Positions 11,216 through 23,034 of a stretch of 64,000 nt of DNA are shown here, in pieces. The translations under genes were made by a program, and so were the position numbers. The stretch is from Liquidambar formosana. Lineage: Eukaryota > Streptophyta > Magnoliopsida > Saxifragales > Altingiaceae. The number at the start of each line of letters is the position of its first letter. The first letter of the stretch is position 1. The DNA is taken from NCBI GenBank assembly GCA_039720395.1, contig CM077826.1, forward strand, positions 18,415,053 to 18,479,052, written 5' to 3'. The notes under the pieces were generated by a model, which searched no databases, was not told where the DNA came from, and saw only the letters and a program-made list of their open reading frames with translations.

Positions 11216-11480
11216 TAGAGAGAGAGAAGAAAGGGAGAGAGAGAAAATAGAAGAAGGAATCAGTGAGAGATCTAGAGCATCAAATTTGCACGGGAAAAAA
11301 AAGGTAACAATAGCAGAATATAGTTTTTTTTAAATAACAAAAAAAGGGAGAAAACAAAAAAAGGGAAAACATGTGAGAGAGAGAGAGAGAGAGAGAGAGA
11401 GGAGGAGGAGGGAAAGGGGGAAAGGAAGAAAAGCAACGGCAGCCATGGCACAATCACATCGGCTCAAGGAGGAGAGAAGA
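11216..11480. repeat. GA-rich low-complexity region with (GA)n
   Basis: Purine-rich sequence with an (AG)n microsatellite at about 11375-11401. The open frame on the opposite strand is only translation of the repeat. The rest of 10874-11930 shows no gene. A B-box-like GGTTCGATTTC at about 10989 is isolated. Confidence 0.6.
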
Positions 11481-11934
11481 AGAAGAGAGAGGAGGAAATT
11501 AAAAGGTGGCTGTAATGCGTGTTTAGAGGAGAGATGGTAGGGGATGACATCATATTAGCATATTTAAATTGGTCGGGCTACCGGAAAATAATTACAGTTC
11601 AATAGAAATTAGTGCTAACTTACTAGTAAATGACTACTAACTTAACTAAGAATGACTACCAATTGTGATTATTTCCCCTAGGGCGACCAAACTAAAATTC
11701 CCCCTTATTAAAAGGTGCATGCCCATAGTTACCTTCTAACCAGCAGTTGTCCGAATGGGGATTTAATCCCTTATTTTGAAAAGTTGGGTACTAGTTGGAG
11801 TTTTGGCAAACCATGGGAATTTTATGGTCGTTTGCCCTATAAAAATAAATAAATAAATAATAATAATAATGATACTATTGTGTATTTGTATTTATTAAAT
11901 TAAAATAAAAGCCCAACGGGATGAATTCACTGAC

Positions 11935-12232
11935 AAATGGTCTAAGAGTTTTTATTCTCACATATGTCAATACCTTTTTTAGGAATAACCATTGACTAAT
12001 CTAATCGTTAGATTAGATATTTTTTCATACACGTCAAGCATGCCAAATTTCAAGTTAATCGAATATTAGTAAATGTTCGATTGGTAAACTTACGTTTCTT
12101 CTATAAATAAAACTATAATTTTAGACATTTTATGGTTGACATAGCTCCTATTCTCTGAGTAACTTGAAATTAACGTGTATTAGTATAATATCTAATCTAA
12201 CAGTTAGATTTGCAAAATATTATTCTTAAAAG

Positions 12233-12280
<48 letters not shown>

Positions 12281-12320
12281 TGTAACAAGAAAAAAGTCTT
12301 ATACCAGGTGTCCATGAATC
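11935..12320. mobile_element. Degraded MITE related to 61346-61720, with (TA)n
   Basis: The internal segment (CTAATCTAATCGTTAGATTAGATAT ... CATGCCAAATTTCAAGTTAATCG; quoted here as two short motifs, AATCGTTAGATTAGATAT and GCCAAATTTCAAGTTAATCG) matches the element at 61346-61720. Its inverted half is at 12165-12215. The ends are eroded. A (TA)n tract occupies about 12235-12278. It is non-coding. Confidence 0.5.
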
Positions 12321-12420
12321 CCTCCTTTAAAATAAATACTTTTAGTTTTTCATGGAATCGGATATATCAAGATTAATGAGACTAACATCATTTTATATGC
12401 AAAATAACAGGTGTATATAA

Positions 12421-12788
12421 CAATTTACTAACTTTTTTATTTTATTTTATTTTTTTACAAGCAAAAAATGGTAGAAATGGGGCAACCAGTCGTGGCAACT
12501 CTATTTGGGCATGACCATAATAGCTCCCCTACCGCTAAGGAACCAATGACGAGCAAGGCCTAGACAGACTCATAAAGAAGAGATCCGCAGGCGCTCCTTT
12601 AAGTTAGTTGAGCCATAACCTAACCTCAACCCTACAAAGGATTAGTGGCTCCAGTGCATGAGTAGGATCATCAAAGGACGAATACACGTCGCGCTACTGC
12701 TCCGGAGACTCGAATCCTTAACTACCTACCCTCTGCATCTTTACCACTAGATCACCAGCTCACCACCCTTGGTGGTCAATTTACAACT
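12421..12788 (-). mobile_element. tRNA-derived SINE with target duplication
   Basis: On the - strand it starts near 12776 with an A-box (TGATCTAGTGG) and a B-box (GATTCGAGTC), then 250 bp of body, then an A-rich tail (T-rich at 12434-12456 on +). The flanks CAATTTACTAACT (12421-12433) and CAATTTACAACT (12777-12788) are a target duplication with one indel. Its 3' part (GCCCC, TTTCTACC, TTTT) resembles that of the SINE at 1509-1792, suggesting one superfamily. Confidence 0.7.
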
Positions 12789-14913
12789 ACTATAGTAAGA
12801 ACGTCTTGCATAAGAAATAACAAAGAAAAATCCAAATAGAAGTCTCATTTCTAGAAAATAAACATTTTTTCCCTCTATCACAGAACTGAATAGAACTATA
12901 TCCAGTTAGGGTGAAAGACTTTGGCGACTTTATCTGATTGCCCATACCCCTTTTCCCTCCGGTCTCTCTCTCCAATCCCTCACCCTTCGCCGTCGACAAC
13001 GACGGCCCACTCTAGCACAACACTTTCTCCATAGTCCATACTGATTGCAACAATTGTTAGCATGGCTGTTAACTAGAGAACAGGTTTGGTAGCTTGGGCT
13101 GTGATGCCTACACTATGCCTTGCCACTTCGTTGGCGGCCTGATTCAAGCAAAGTTAGCCGAAGGATTTGCAATGCGACTCTGCTGCTGCACATTACGAAA
13201 TCCGCTGCCAACATGAGAACCATTGCAACTTTTTGCCATGAAGGGCATATAAGCCTAAATATCTCTTGATCTTTTGGCTTTGTTAGCTGTCAGAGAATTA
13301 ATCAATACTCAGACTTCATTTTTACTCCATTCTTTTTAATTATTATTTTATTTAATTTGCAGATTCAATCCACTCCTCAAATTTTGCTTCAGGTACTTCT
13401 CTCTGCTTATTCTACATTTTTATCTTCTATAATGATGATGATTTCATATAGATATTTCATGTTTCTAAATCACCAAAATGTGATATAAAGGACTGCATTA
13501 AGAGGCATACATGGATAAATGATACATGTTGCACTAAATGAATTCATTATGCTCTTAATTCATTATGCTTTTTATTGTCTCATTAATTGTCACTCAAGCA
13601 ACGAATGACCTAAAATGAGTACAAAGTTCTAATCCTTTCTTTCATAAGGAGATAAAGCAAAGAAAGTTAAAAAAAAAAAAAAGTTTATGCTTTATTGAAC
13701 AAATGGTGATTTCATCGAACCTTTTTATGTTGATTGTGTGAGAAGGAATGGAGGCCTCTTAGGTTGTAAGGTAATTTCATAATTTAATTAATCCTTAAAA
13801 TGTAATAATCAATAATTTTAACTATAATAGATTTGAAGTTATAACAAAATTAACGCATTAGACAACAACGCAAAATTAACATTTAAGTGTGAAATTTGGA
13901 CAGCTTAAAAGAATTTTCAGCCATCCTTGAATTTGGTACAAGCACTCTCATGTCTAACGAAGTCATTCCGCCATGTTTTAGCTAGCATTTCAATTGCTAT
14001 CAAGCATTCAAGCATCCTATCATTTGGAAAATGAAAGTGTCTTTTTACTTCCACAATCAACTCATACATATTCCCAGAATATCAAATGATTAGTGACCTT
14101 TCTATATCGATCAACTTTGAAGATAAACAAATATTGTGGCAGCCCAACTTTTCTAAATTGCATACATCTTGAAATATGCTACATTTGATTTATTCATAAA
14201 TTTGAAGTAATGGTTTGTTGTGCGCCAAACTAGCTATGAGAATTTTTCATCACAAATTTGCAAACAACTTTTTCAGAGATTTAATTTGGCAAAATAGCAG
14301 TTGAAGCTTTAATTTTTTTATCAATCGAAGTCTAAAGCATGCTAACCTTCCAAAACCCTTAGCTGACTCATCTTGTAGTTATATTGGACACATGGGAGAG
14401 AGACATGAAGCAAATGGAGAAAGTGTACTCTAAGAAAGAAAGTTTGAGTAAATTTAAGGGTGAGAAAGAGAAACTCGAAGAACATTCAAGGATACAGTAT
14501 ACATTAACAATGGAATTTGAACTCCAGATTTTAAAGCGATGTTAATGCAAAATTGTTTCCAAAATTGTATTTTGTATCTGTGCAAGCTGCATTTCGAATT
14601 TTAAATAAAAATAGGACGATAAATTTTCTATAAGTATCTTATGCTGATTAGCTAGCTACTGAGAGATCTAAGCTTTCATTCCTTCCTAAACTATGGTTTG
14701 CCTTTGATTTCTATAGATATGCCTTCAACATTAATTACCTCGTACTGCAACTTGGCAAATGATCTAAAATTGTGAAGAAAAAAAAAGTGCATTAATAATC
14801 TCCAGAAAAGTTTATTTCATAAAAAAGTAGAAAAATTTCTTACATGAGTAAGTTAAACAAACCTTTAAAATTCTAATCAATTTAATTTCCAGAGAATTAT
14901 TATATATGTAAAG

Positions 14914-14963
<50 letters not shown>

Positions 14964-15090
14964 ATGCGCACACACACTACTTGGAATTTTTTCTTGCTAA
15001 ATTACAAACAAAGGTAAAGGAAAGATAATTGATACCCAAGAAAAGAAAAATAAAAATAAAAAAACATGCTATGCACATGCATATAGCTAG
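12789..15090. other. No recognised gene; (TC)n microsatellite
   Basis: AT-rich sequence without a coding frame I can support. It carries a (CT)n tract at about 14915-14959. Somewhere within this interval the ectodomain of the type A kinase at 16.5 kb has been lost, because its surviving exon end appears at 15095-15131. Confidence 0.5.
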
Positions 15091-15094
15091 TGAC

Positions 15095-15131
15095 GTTCAA
15101 AGAGTGATACATGTTATTCATACCGACAAAG
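15095..15131 (+). pseudogene. Relic of the PAN exon 3' end of the 16.5-kb kinase gene
   Basis: AGAGTGATACATGTTATTC followed by ACAAAG/GTAAAT matches the end of the PAN exon in the paralog at 22996-23034 and the donor sites at 28831 and 56924. The bases after it (AAGTATGATATGCATGAATT at about 15158) match the same intron at 23055. Everything upstream of the last dozen codons of the exon has been replaced. Confidence 0.55.
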
Positions 15132-15243
15132 GTAAATTCACAAAATATGAATATATTAAAGTATGATATGCATGAATTCTTGTGTACATTTTCATGATTC
15201 ACCTATATAACATAAAAAAATAAATGTAAACATATAAAAATTG

Positions 15244-15551
15244 GTTGAGTTTCCAACTTACAAGCCTAAGCTTGGAAATAAAGGGCCCAAACAGGTATAT
15301 GAGGTCATGTGAAAGTTTATAATTAACCAGTGTGGGAAGTGTTATATTTCCAACACTCCTCCTCACATGTAGGCCTAACAAGATAACGACAGGCATGTCA
15401 CGTGGACAACAAAGACGGGCTCACAAGCAATGATACCAAGTTAAGTTTCCAACTTACAAGCCTAAGCTTGGAAGTGGAGGGCCCAAACAAATATATGAGG
15501 TCATGTCAAGGTTTATAATTAACCAATGTGGGATGTGGTATATTTCCAACA
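15244..15551 (-). mobile_element. TRIM (miniature LTR retrotransposon)
   Basis: Two direct repeats of about 112 bp (15244-15355 and 15441-15551) flank an 85-bp internal region. Read on the - strand each repeat begins TGTTGGAAATATA. The internal region begins right after the first repeat with TTGGTATCA (TGGTATCA at 15431-15438 on -), the start of a tRNA-Met primer-binding site. There is no coding sequence. Size and layout fit terminal-repeat retrotransposons in miniature, moved by proteins of other elements. It sits in the first intron of the RLK at 16.5 kb. Confidence 0.66.
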
Positions 15552-16491
15552 TAAATAAATAAATAAATAAATAAAAGAGAGCATAGAAACATACCTTTGT
15601 TCCAGATTATTTGATCCCCAAAGGCTTCATAGATCTTTGTGTAACGCAGCTTTTTAAAACTCAAACGAAGTAATAATCTCGTCAACAACCCTCCATGACT
15701 CTACTTTGTAAATGCTTCTCATAATACAAAACCAGTATGAATGAAATCCTATTTCGGTAAAAGAATCAATTTATTCTTTTAAAAAATAAAATCTATATAG
15801 ATCTGTGATTTACAAATCGATAACTAAGAAAAACATATGAGGGGAATTTCAATTTCATTAAACTCTCATATTTTCATTTTTCTCTCCCCATCTTACCCAA
15901 AGGCCAAAAAAAAGAAGCATAAATATAATTGTTAATGTCATCCCAAAAGATCCATACATTACTTAAAAATTCAGCTGATTCTTAAAATTAAAAACAACCA
16001 AACAATCAATGACGGTTAAAATTCCAAAATGAAGTACTCTTTGTCATCTTATGATCTCTGCTCTAATGTGTTGATCTCACATATTTTCTCCATGGATGAG
16101 ATCTTACTTATAATGATCGATTGATCGCGCACACCATCCTTTCTTAAATAACCATTCACTTATTAGCATAAATGAAAACTATTTTTGTGCACCCCACCTT
16201 CAGAAGAATAGACCATGGGTATTTCCCCTATTGTTAGAATTTATGCAAAGACACGCACGAGCATGCGTGTGTGTTTGATGTAGTAAATTCAGGAGCACAA
16301 ATACGAAATTCGGGAAGTTGCCGTGTCCATGGCTGACTCACAATGTGACAACCATGTTTATATCAAAATATCTCAGCTCTTGATTACAGTTTATCCCAAC
16401 GAACAAGTATTCCACGCCTCCTAAAAAGGTGGTAGAAGCAAAAGAAACACAATTACTGGCAAGAGATAATGATATTTGTTCATTGATGCAG

Positions 16492-18204
16492 CAAAGTGGT
16501 GGATATCGCTCATCAGAGCAATAGGAGGAGTACTAATTATACTCATGTTGTGCTCCTTATGCTATTTGGTACGAAGAAAACTCAGAGATGAAGGTAAACC
16601 CTCACAACCATTTAAAAATATGGAGGAACCTATTTTATTAATTGATGTTAACTCTCTTTTTCTTTGTCTTATCTTTGATCTATTGTGTAGGGAAGAACAA
16701 AACAGAGCAAGAGATAATATTGCATGAGCTTGGTGCCAGTGCAACACATTCTAGCAAATCCCCAAAAACAAAGAAACTAAAAAGAGATGGGAATAAGAGC
16801 CATGAGTTGCGATTTTTCAGTTTTGAAAGCATAGCATCCACCACAGACAATTTTGCAACTACAAATAAGCTTGGAGAAGGTGGTTATGGACCAGTTTATA
16901 AGGTAGGCTCCAATGACATGTAAATTGAGATGATATTAGTAATCACAATGATTTTAGGACTAACGAGTCATTGTTTCAGGGAAAATTACACGATGGTCAA
17001 GAAATAGCAATAAAAAGACTTTCAAGAAATTCTGGACAAGGACTAGCGGAGTTCAAGAATGAACTGACACTAATTTCCAAACTGCAACACACTAATCTTG
17101 TTAGGCTTATAGGGTGTTGCATTCAAAGAGAGGAGAAGATTCTCATCTATGAGTACATGGCCAACAAAAGCCTGGATTTCTTCCTCTTTGGTCAGCAAAC
17201 TTTACCACTTTCACTTTTCTCTAATGGTTAATTATCTTCTTCGTTTTTTTTTAATTAAATATTTGTAACTTCATGTATTTATATTCTAAAAATACCTTTG
17301 AGACAGATCCTATGAGAAAGAGTTTATTAGATTGGAAAAAACGTTTCAACATCATTGAAGGAGTTGCTCAAGGTCTTCTTTACCTTCATAAATATTCAAG
17401 ATTTAGAATAATTCACAGGGATCTAAAAGCCAGTAACATTTTACTTGATGACGAGATGAATCCTAAAATATCAGATTTTGGAATGGCTAGAATATTTGAG
17501 CGAAATGAATCCGAAGCAAACACAAATAGAATTGTTGGCACATAGTAAGTAAATGTTACATTTACAAACAAGCACATCTGCATGTGTACATGCCATGAAA
17601 TACTAAAATTGTTTTGTTCAACTATATGATTAGTGGTTATATGTCTCCGGAGTATGCAATGGAAGGCCTTTTTTCAATGAAGTCTGATGTATTCAGCTAT
17701 GGGGTTATGTTGCTAGAGATTGTGAGTGGCAGGAAGAATAATAGTTCTTATCATGCTGAATACCCACTCAACCTTATTGGACATGTAAGTTCCATCCAAT
17801 TCTAACCTTCTTCTAAGCTTTCTTGTAACGACCATTTGATTTGTATTCAGAATTTGAATGAGGCCAACATCTATATGAACTTGTTTTTCTTTCAGGCATG
17901 GGAGTTGTGGAGAGAAGGTAGAGTTTTGGAGCTAATGGAACCAACTTTAGCAGATTCATATAACGACAATGAAGTGTTGAGGTGCATCCAAGTGGGTCTC
18001 TTGTGTGTGCAAGATAGTCCAGCAGATAGGCCCACCATGTCAAATGTTGTATCTATGATTACGAATGAGGCAGTTCTATTATCTGCACCAAAACAACCTG
18101 CATTTTTCATTGGCAGGAGTTTGTTGGAGGCTGATATTGCCAAACATAACTTGGCTAGTTGTTCCTTAAATGAGGTGTCCATTTCAGAGATGGAAGCTAG
18201 GTGA
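16492..18204 (+). CDS. Type A S-domain receptor kinase, TM and kinase exons intact, ectodomain lost
   Basis: Six exons with GT/AG borders: 16492-16593 (transmembrane, hydrophobic then RRKLRDE), 16691-16902, 16980-17190, 17307-17544, 17634-17784, 17896-18204. The spliced frame is open. It shows [17 protein letters not shown] (ATP-binding Lys), [25 protein letters not shown] and the C-terminal AWELW...VGLLCVQ...RPTMSNV region, ending with SISEMEAR and TGA. All catalytic residues of an RD Ser/Thr kinase are present. Exon lengths match the 55.8-kb paralog (212, 211, 238, 151, 309). The lectin, S-locus and PAN exon is gone except a relic at 15095-15131; a TRIM lies in the intron. No upstream start is visible. 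An in-frame ATG at 16645 inside intron 2 precedes a hydrophobic stretch and could start a short membrane-anchored kinase if the intron is kept. Confidence 0.85.
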
Positions 18205-18640
18205 AGGAATCGATGTTTCTTTGCCCAACATAGTTGTATAACATATTCATGACTCTTTATCCATGACAAAATTCCATAAACCAAGTGTATCAACTATGTA
18301 TGCCTGTCTATGAGAGTGTACAAGTATACCTTGATTGAATTCAGTAACAAAATTCTATGAACTTAATGTGTGAACTATGTGTCCTTCCACGCATGTTTGC
18401 AAGCATTCTTCTACTGCTTCTATTTCGACTTTGAGCATTTTAATTCTCGCTACTGGTCCTGAGTATAGCTAAAAAGAGGCTTGCATAAACTAGCATATAG
18501 TTCTTGCTAAGAGAATGCTTGCAAAACAAAGATACATTATAACTAAAGCAGCATAGAATATCACTACAAATCCCCATCTCAAATTTCCAATGAAATAACA
18601 TGGCACACACACACAATCAGACAAATAAACCTCTTTTCTT
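18205..18640. other. 3' flank shared by type A kinases
   Basis: The sequence after the stop (GAATCGATGTTTCTTTGCCC, then AACCAAGTGTATCAA and TTAATTCTC) recurs after the last exon at 21338 and in part at 58958, marking the 3' UTR and flank of the duplicated gene. No other gene is seen. Confidence 0.55.
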
Positions 18641-18860
18641 TTTTTTTTTCTTTTTCATTTTTCATTTTTTTTATAGGAAAAACAAATTTAATTAATAATA
18701 TTATCAAAAGATACATAGCATAGAACCAACCCATAAAAGATCCCCCCAAAACCCAATCGCAAAGGGCCTGCCATCTACCCACTACAAAGACCAAAAAGAA
18801 TCCCGCCTATCTATGATAAAACTTTAAAATCTCCTTCCCCAAAACACTAAAATACCCATT
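18640..18860 (-). mobile_element. Possible LINE 3'-end fragment
   Basis: On the - strand the segment ends in TTAATTAAATTTGTTTTTCC with an A-rich tail (T run at about 18632-18650 on +). The composition is like the LINE ends at 590 and 1100, without close identity. From 18861 to 19798 I see no gene; the sequence could be more of the same insert, but no protein motif supports that. Confidence 0.33.
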
Positions 18861-19798
18861 GCAGGACAACACCTACGAAGAAAAACCACCCCCAAAAACT
18901 AGAGCATAACGTCTAGACTCATATCAGTGATATCACAGCACATATATTGATACAATGAGAATAGTTTTCAAAGGATTAACATACCTCATGAAAACACCCA
19001 ATGCACAATTCAGCCTTCATCACTTCCATACATCTACATTAAAATCCAAATCACCACCAGTAGTCTTCTAGAAATTGACTCACTTCGTGAAGACTCCCAA
19101 TGTAACTCTCAAGCACCTTGACTTCCACCCATTTAACTTGAATCAAATCATCAAACCCAACAGATAAAAACTTTGAAGAGAGAACAACACAAACACCCAG
19201 ACTATGACAATAACCAATACACCTTTTATTTGTTTTACACCAAAATCAAACACCTAATATGTGTGTACTACATCCCACACATTGCAATTGACTGGGAAAG
19301 ACCCATAAAGCCAGGATACATAGAGAATAGCCGAGGACAATGAACAGCTAAGGGAAGACTCCCTCTTCATCACAACAAAAAGGCTCCGAGGAGTAAAACA
19401 TGCTTCCTTCTATGAGGTGTAAAAGGCAGAAGCAAGAGTCAAAATATGAACCAATAGCCCCTTTTCATGGAAACACCAGCAACATTAACCTTCCACCTGC
19501 ATTCAAATTCCACCCAGCTGCATTAAACCTTCCAAATCCAGAAGTACAGAAAGCAGCATCACAAATGCAAACATAAATTTCAGTAGCTTCCCTCCTCAGC
19601 ATCAGCAACTTCTCAAACCTTAAACCCTCAAAGTGAAAATTTTCAGATGACTCATCAGTCTCAGCCTTCAAAAAGACCTATCTCCCTTCAGGCTAGACAG
19701 TACTCGTTATTGAATCCCCATCAAGCACCCAGCACTCTTAGACTTTCATCCAGCTCCTTTACTATGTTACCCATTATACATTGAAACAGCATGCGCTC

Positions 19799-20284
19799 AT
19801 GGTTCAAAGTCTCGTCCGAGATGGATGAGATCTTGCCGGGTTAACCCGGTCTCATTCAGGGGCGAGACGATATCTGAGAATGAATCAAGTGTATAGTTGG
19901 GTTTTTTTTTAAATGAAGTCTTAATGAATACCCATCAATCAAAACGTACTTAATCATTGATATGTTATGTTGAGTTGTGTTATTTGGGATTATTTTAGTA
20001 CGTAAACCAAATTATAGTGTATTTTCAAGTTATAGTAATGCGCCAAGGCCTGTTTTGAATATTTTTTTTTACCATATTATGCATCACAAGTTATTTGTTT
20101 TGCTTATTTAATGGTTCCAATATGGTTGTCCTATTTTTTCTGATTTTTCTATAATTTTTTTGAATTTTTTAAAAAATTCTTTAATGCGTAAATTTATGTC
20201 TCATCCGAAACGTGACAAGACGAACGAGATCGAGATGACTGAGACAAAAATGTGACGACAACCAAGACCGAGACTTTGAACCAT
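19799..20284. mobile_element. MITE with ATGGTTCAAAGTCTCG termini
   Basis: The left end reads ATGGTTCAAAGTCTCG and the right end is its complement (CGAGACTTTGAACCAT). CGAGAT and GAGACGA motifs recur near both ends. At 486 bp with no coding frame it is a non-autonomous DNA transposon. Target duplication is not clean, so the superfamily is undecided (Mutator-like or hAT-like). Confidence 0.55.
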
Positions 20285-21029
20285 GCTCCCATCTCCCCAC
20301 GTGCAAGTTCTAGTGGTTGCACACAACTCTAAGTTACAACTCATTCCACATTCGCAGCAGACGGGTGCCAAGTATAAATCGATTGCCCAAAAATAATAAT
20401 AAAGAAAATAATAGAATTGTACAAGAAGAAGATAAGTGGGAGAAAAAGTTAACGTTTTGTCAACTATCTCAAAGAGTGGAAGAAGTGTTCTGAATGTGTA
20501 GGCCTCTAGAAACCATTTCAGAACAGATACAACTTTAAATACATGCCTATGGGTTTAAAATAAAGAATGCACCTACTGGTTTTTTAAAAAATAGAGTTTT
20601 GAAATTTAAAATTTCCAACAATCTCGACGGGACTAAGGCCTAATTTTTTGTCCCCAAAAAAAAAAAAAAAAGGTTCCAAACCACTTTGCCTAAGTTATCA
20701 GTGACAGCTGGTATGCTAGCATAGATGAATGAGTGCAAATCATCACTCATTGTTTCACCTCTTTGTACTTTTGTCTCCCCTATTAAAAGTTGTGAAAAGG
20801 TTTTATCAAAGTTCCTAGTTCCTACCTCAACTAACACCTTTTCTTCATCTGAAATGTTCTCTACAACACAATATTAATTCACATGAAAAATCAAGACTCA
20901 GTTACACAAGTACTTGTACTAAATTAATCTATTTAGTGGGAAGACTACCAACTTTAGGAGATTGAGCACAATATTTTTATTCAGAATGTGAATGAGCACA
21001 ATATTTTTATAAAATTGGATTTGTTTTAG
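20285..21029. other. No recognised gene
   Basis: AT-rich sequence with no supported feature. The last 50 bases are intron sequence preceding the kinase last-exon fragment (branch and T-rich acceptor ending at 21029). Confidence 0.4.
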
Positions 21030-21338
21030 GCTTGGGAGTTGTGGAAAGAAGGTAGAGTTTTGGAGCTAATCGATCCAACTTTAGGAGATTCATACCACAA
21101 TAATGAAGTTTTGAGGTCCATCCATGTGGGTCAGTTGTGCACACAAGATAGTCCAGCTGACAGACCCACCATGTCAGATGTTGTATCTTTGATCAGTAAT
21201 GAGGCAATTCCACTGTGTGCACCGAAATAACCTGCATTTTTCATTGCCAGGAGTTTGCTAGAGGCAGAGATTGCCAAGCACAACTCGGCAAATTGTTCCT
21301 TAGATGGGGTGTCCACTTCAGAGATGGAAGCCAGGTGA
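21030..21338 (+). pseudogene. Isolated last exon of a type A receptor kinase
   Basis: It has exactly the 309-nt length and both borders of the last exon of the two better preserved type A genes. It encodes [34 protein letters not shown] and the SEMEAR tail. It has a TAA at 21228-21230 where paralogs have a Gln codon. None of the other exons precede it, so it is a partial duplicate. Confidence 0.87.
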
Positions 21339-21848
21339 AGGAATTAATGTTTCTTTGCCCAACATATTGTTTAACAAATTCATGACTCTTTTAACATAAC
21401 AAAATTCCGTAAACCAAGTGTATCAATTGTTTATGCCTTTATATGTGAGTGTTCAAGAATACCTTAATTGATTTAGATAACAAAATTCCATGAACTTGAT
21501 GTGTGAGTTGTGTGTGTAAGCATACCTGGATTAGTTTTAATAACAAGATTCCAAAAATTTAATGTATCAATTCTGTGAGCATTTTCCTTGTTTGCTTCTA
21601 TTTGCCACTTTGTGCATTTTAATTCTCCGTACTAGTCCCAAGCCTAGCTAAAGGAGGCTTGCATAAAATAGCATAAAGTTCGTATATTTTAGTAACAAGA
21701 GGTTGGAAGAGCCCCTTAGAAAGGCACTGAGCAAGCCCTCGTAATGCCAAAGTCCAGCTTTCGAAAATAGCTGGCTGATTAGCATCTAGTCATAAACAAT
21801 TGCCTATATATATAATTCATTCCTGAGCTCTAGGTACAATGTTCAATA

Positions 21849-23034
21849 ATGGCTAACAAAGCCAGAAACATAATGCTTCTAAGTCTCTCATGTTACTTCT
21901 TCATTATCCATTTATCCCCTCTCATTCAAGTACAGACACAATCTTCTTACAAGACCAACAGCTCAAGGATTGGGAGCACCTGGTCTCTTCTGATGGAGCC
22001 TTCAAGTTAGCATTCTTCAGCCTCGGCACATCAAGAAACTGGTATTTAGGAATATTTTACAACATACCCAAGGATAAGGAAGTGTATCCTGTCGACCAAA
22101 AGGCTGTGTGGGTAGCCAATCGAAACACCCCCATCTCTGATGCATCCGGTATTCTTATGATAGATAAATTTGGAAAGTTGAGAATCTTACACAGCAGGGC
22201 CAATCCTATTGAATTAGGTTCAGTTCAAGCAGGATGTATTAATCCAAGTGCCACACTACTAGACCCTAGCAATTTTATACTGAGGGAACTCAATTCAGAT
22301 GGATCTACAAAGCAAGTTTTGTGGCAAAGCTTTGATTATCCAACGGACACTACCTGGAATGAAATTGGGAATCAATTTTAAAACCGGGCATACTTGGTCA
22401 CTAACTTCATGGATAAGTGATGAGGTCCCTGCCCCAGGGTCTTTTACCCTTGGAGGGGACCCCGATGGCATGAACCAATTGATTGTCTGATGGTAAGGGA
22501 ACATCTATTGGACAAACGGGCTTTGGCAGGATGGGCAATTCGAGTTTGTGCCTGAGGTATCCCGTGGACAGAACAATAAATTTAGCTACATTTCGAATGA
22601 GAACGAAAAGTACTTGACATTTTCTGTGAAGGAAGGCTAAACAATGTCAAGATATATGATGGATCTAACAGGTATTGTCGAGGAAGGAGTAGGCCACGCA
22701 CCTTTTTCTGGATGTTCCAAGTCAGAGACCTACTTCATTGATGCTGGCCTGCTGGGTGTGTGGAGCAGAAAGTGCCAAAGTGTAGGAATCATAATCACAT
22801 GATTGGGCCAAGAAAATTTTTTATATCTGATGGATTCAAGTTCGATGGAAGTCACAACTTGAGTATCTTCAATTGTATGGCCAAGTGCTTCAACAACTGT
22901 TCTTGCCTTGCATATGGATCTACAAATGACAACCAAACCAGTTGTGAGATTTGGAGTAAGGGAACCACTTTCAGGGAATCTTATTATGGAACAAGGGTGA
23001 TCCATGTTATTCCAGAACAAAAACGTAAGTTATC
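21849..23034 (+). pseudogene. Type A S-domain receptor kinase pseudogene, ectodomain exon only
   Basis: ATG 21849 starts a signal-peptide-like leader (LLSLSCYFF). A frameshift at about 21905-21925 then moves to the frame reading TDTIFLQDQQLKDWEHLVSS, WVANRNTPISDASG, LLDPSNFIL and VLWQSFDYP, the B-type (bulb) lectin domain. Deletion of a few bases near 22345 and stops at about 22488 and 22638 break the S-locus glycoprotein part. The PAN region is recognisable (CMAKCFNNCSCLAYGS pattern with paired Cys, about 22870-22950). A donor (GTAAGT) ends the exon at 23034. No transmembrane or kinase exons follow, although intron sequence homologous to the other copies continues for some 300 bp. It is not functional. 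Confidence 0.87.

Noticed and set aside
18860..19798. Possible LINE ORF1 or other coding sequence on the - strand
   Set aside because: Translations are short and contain no zinc-knuckle, endonuclease or RT motif that I can point to.
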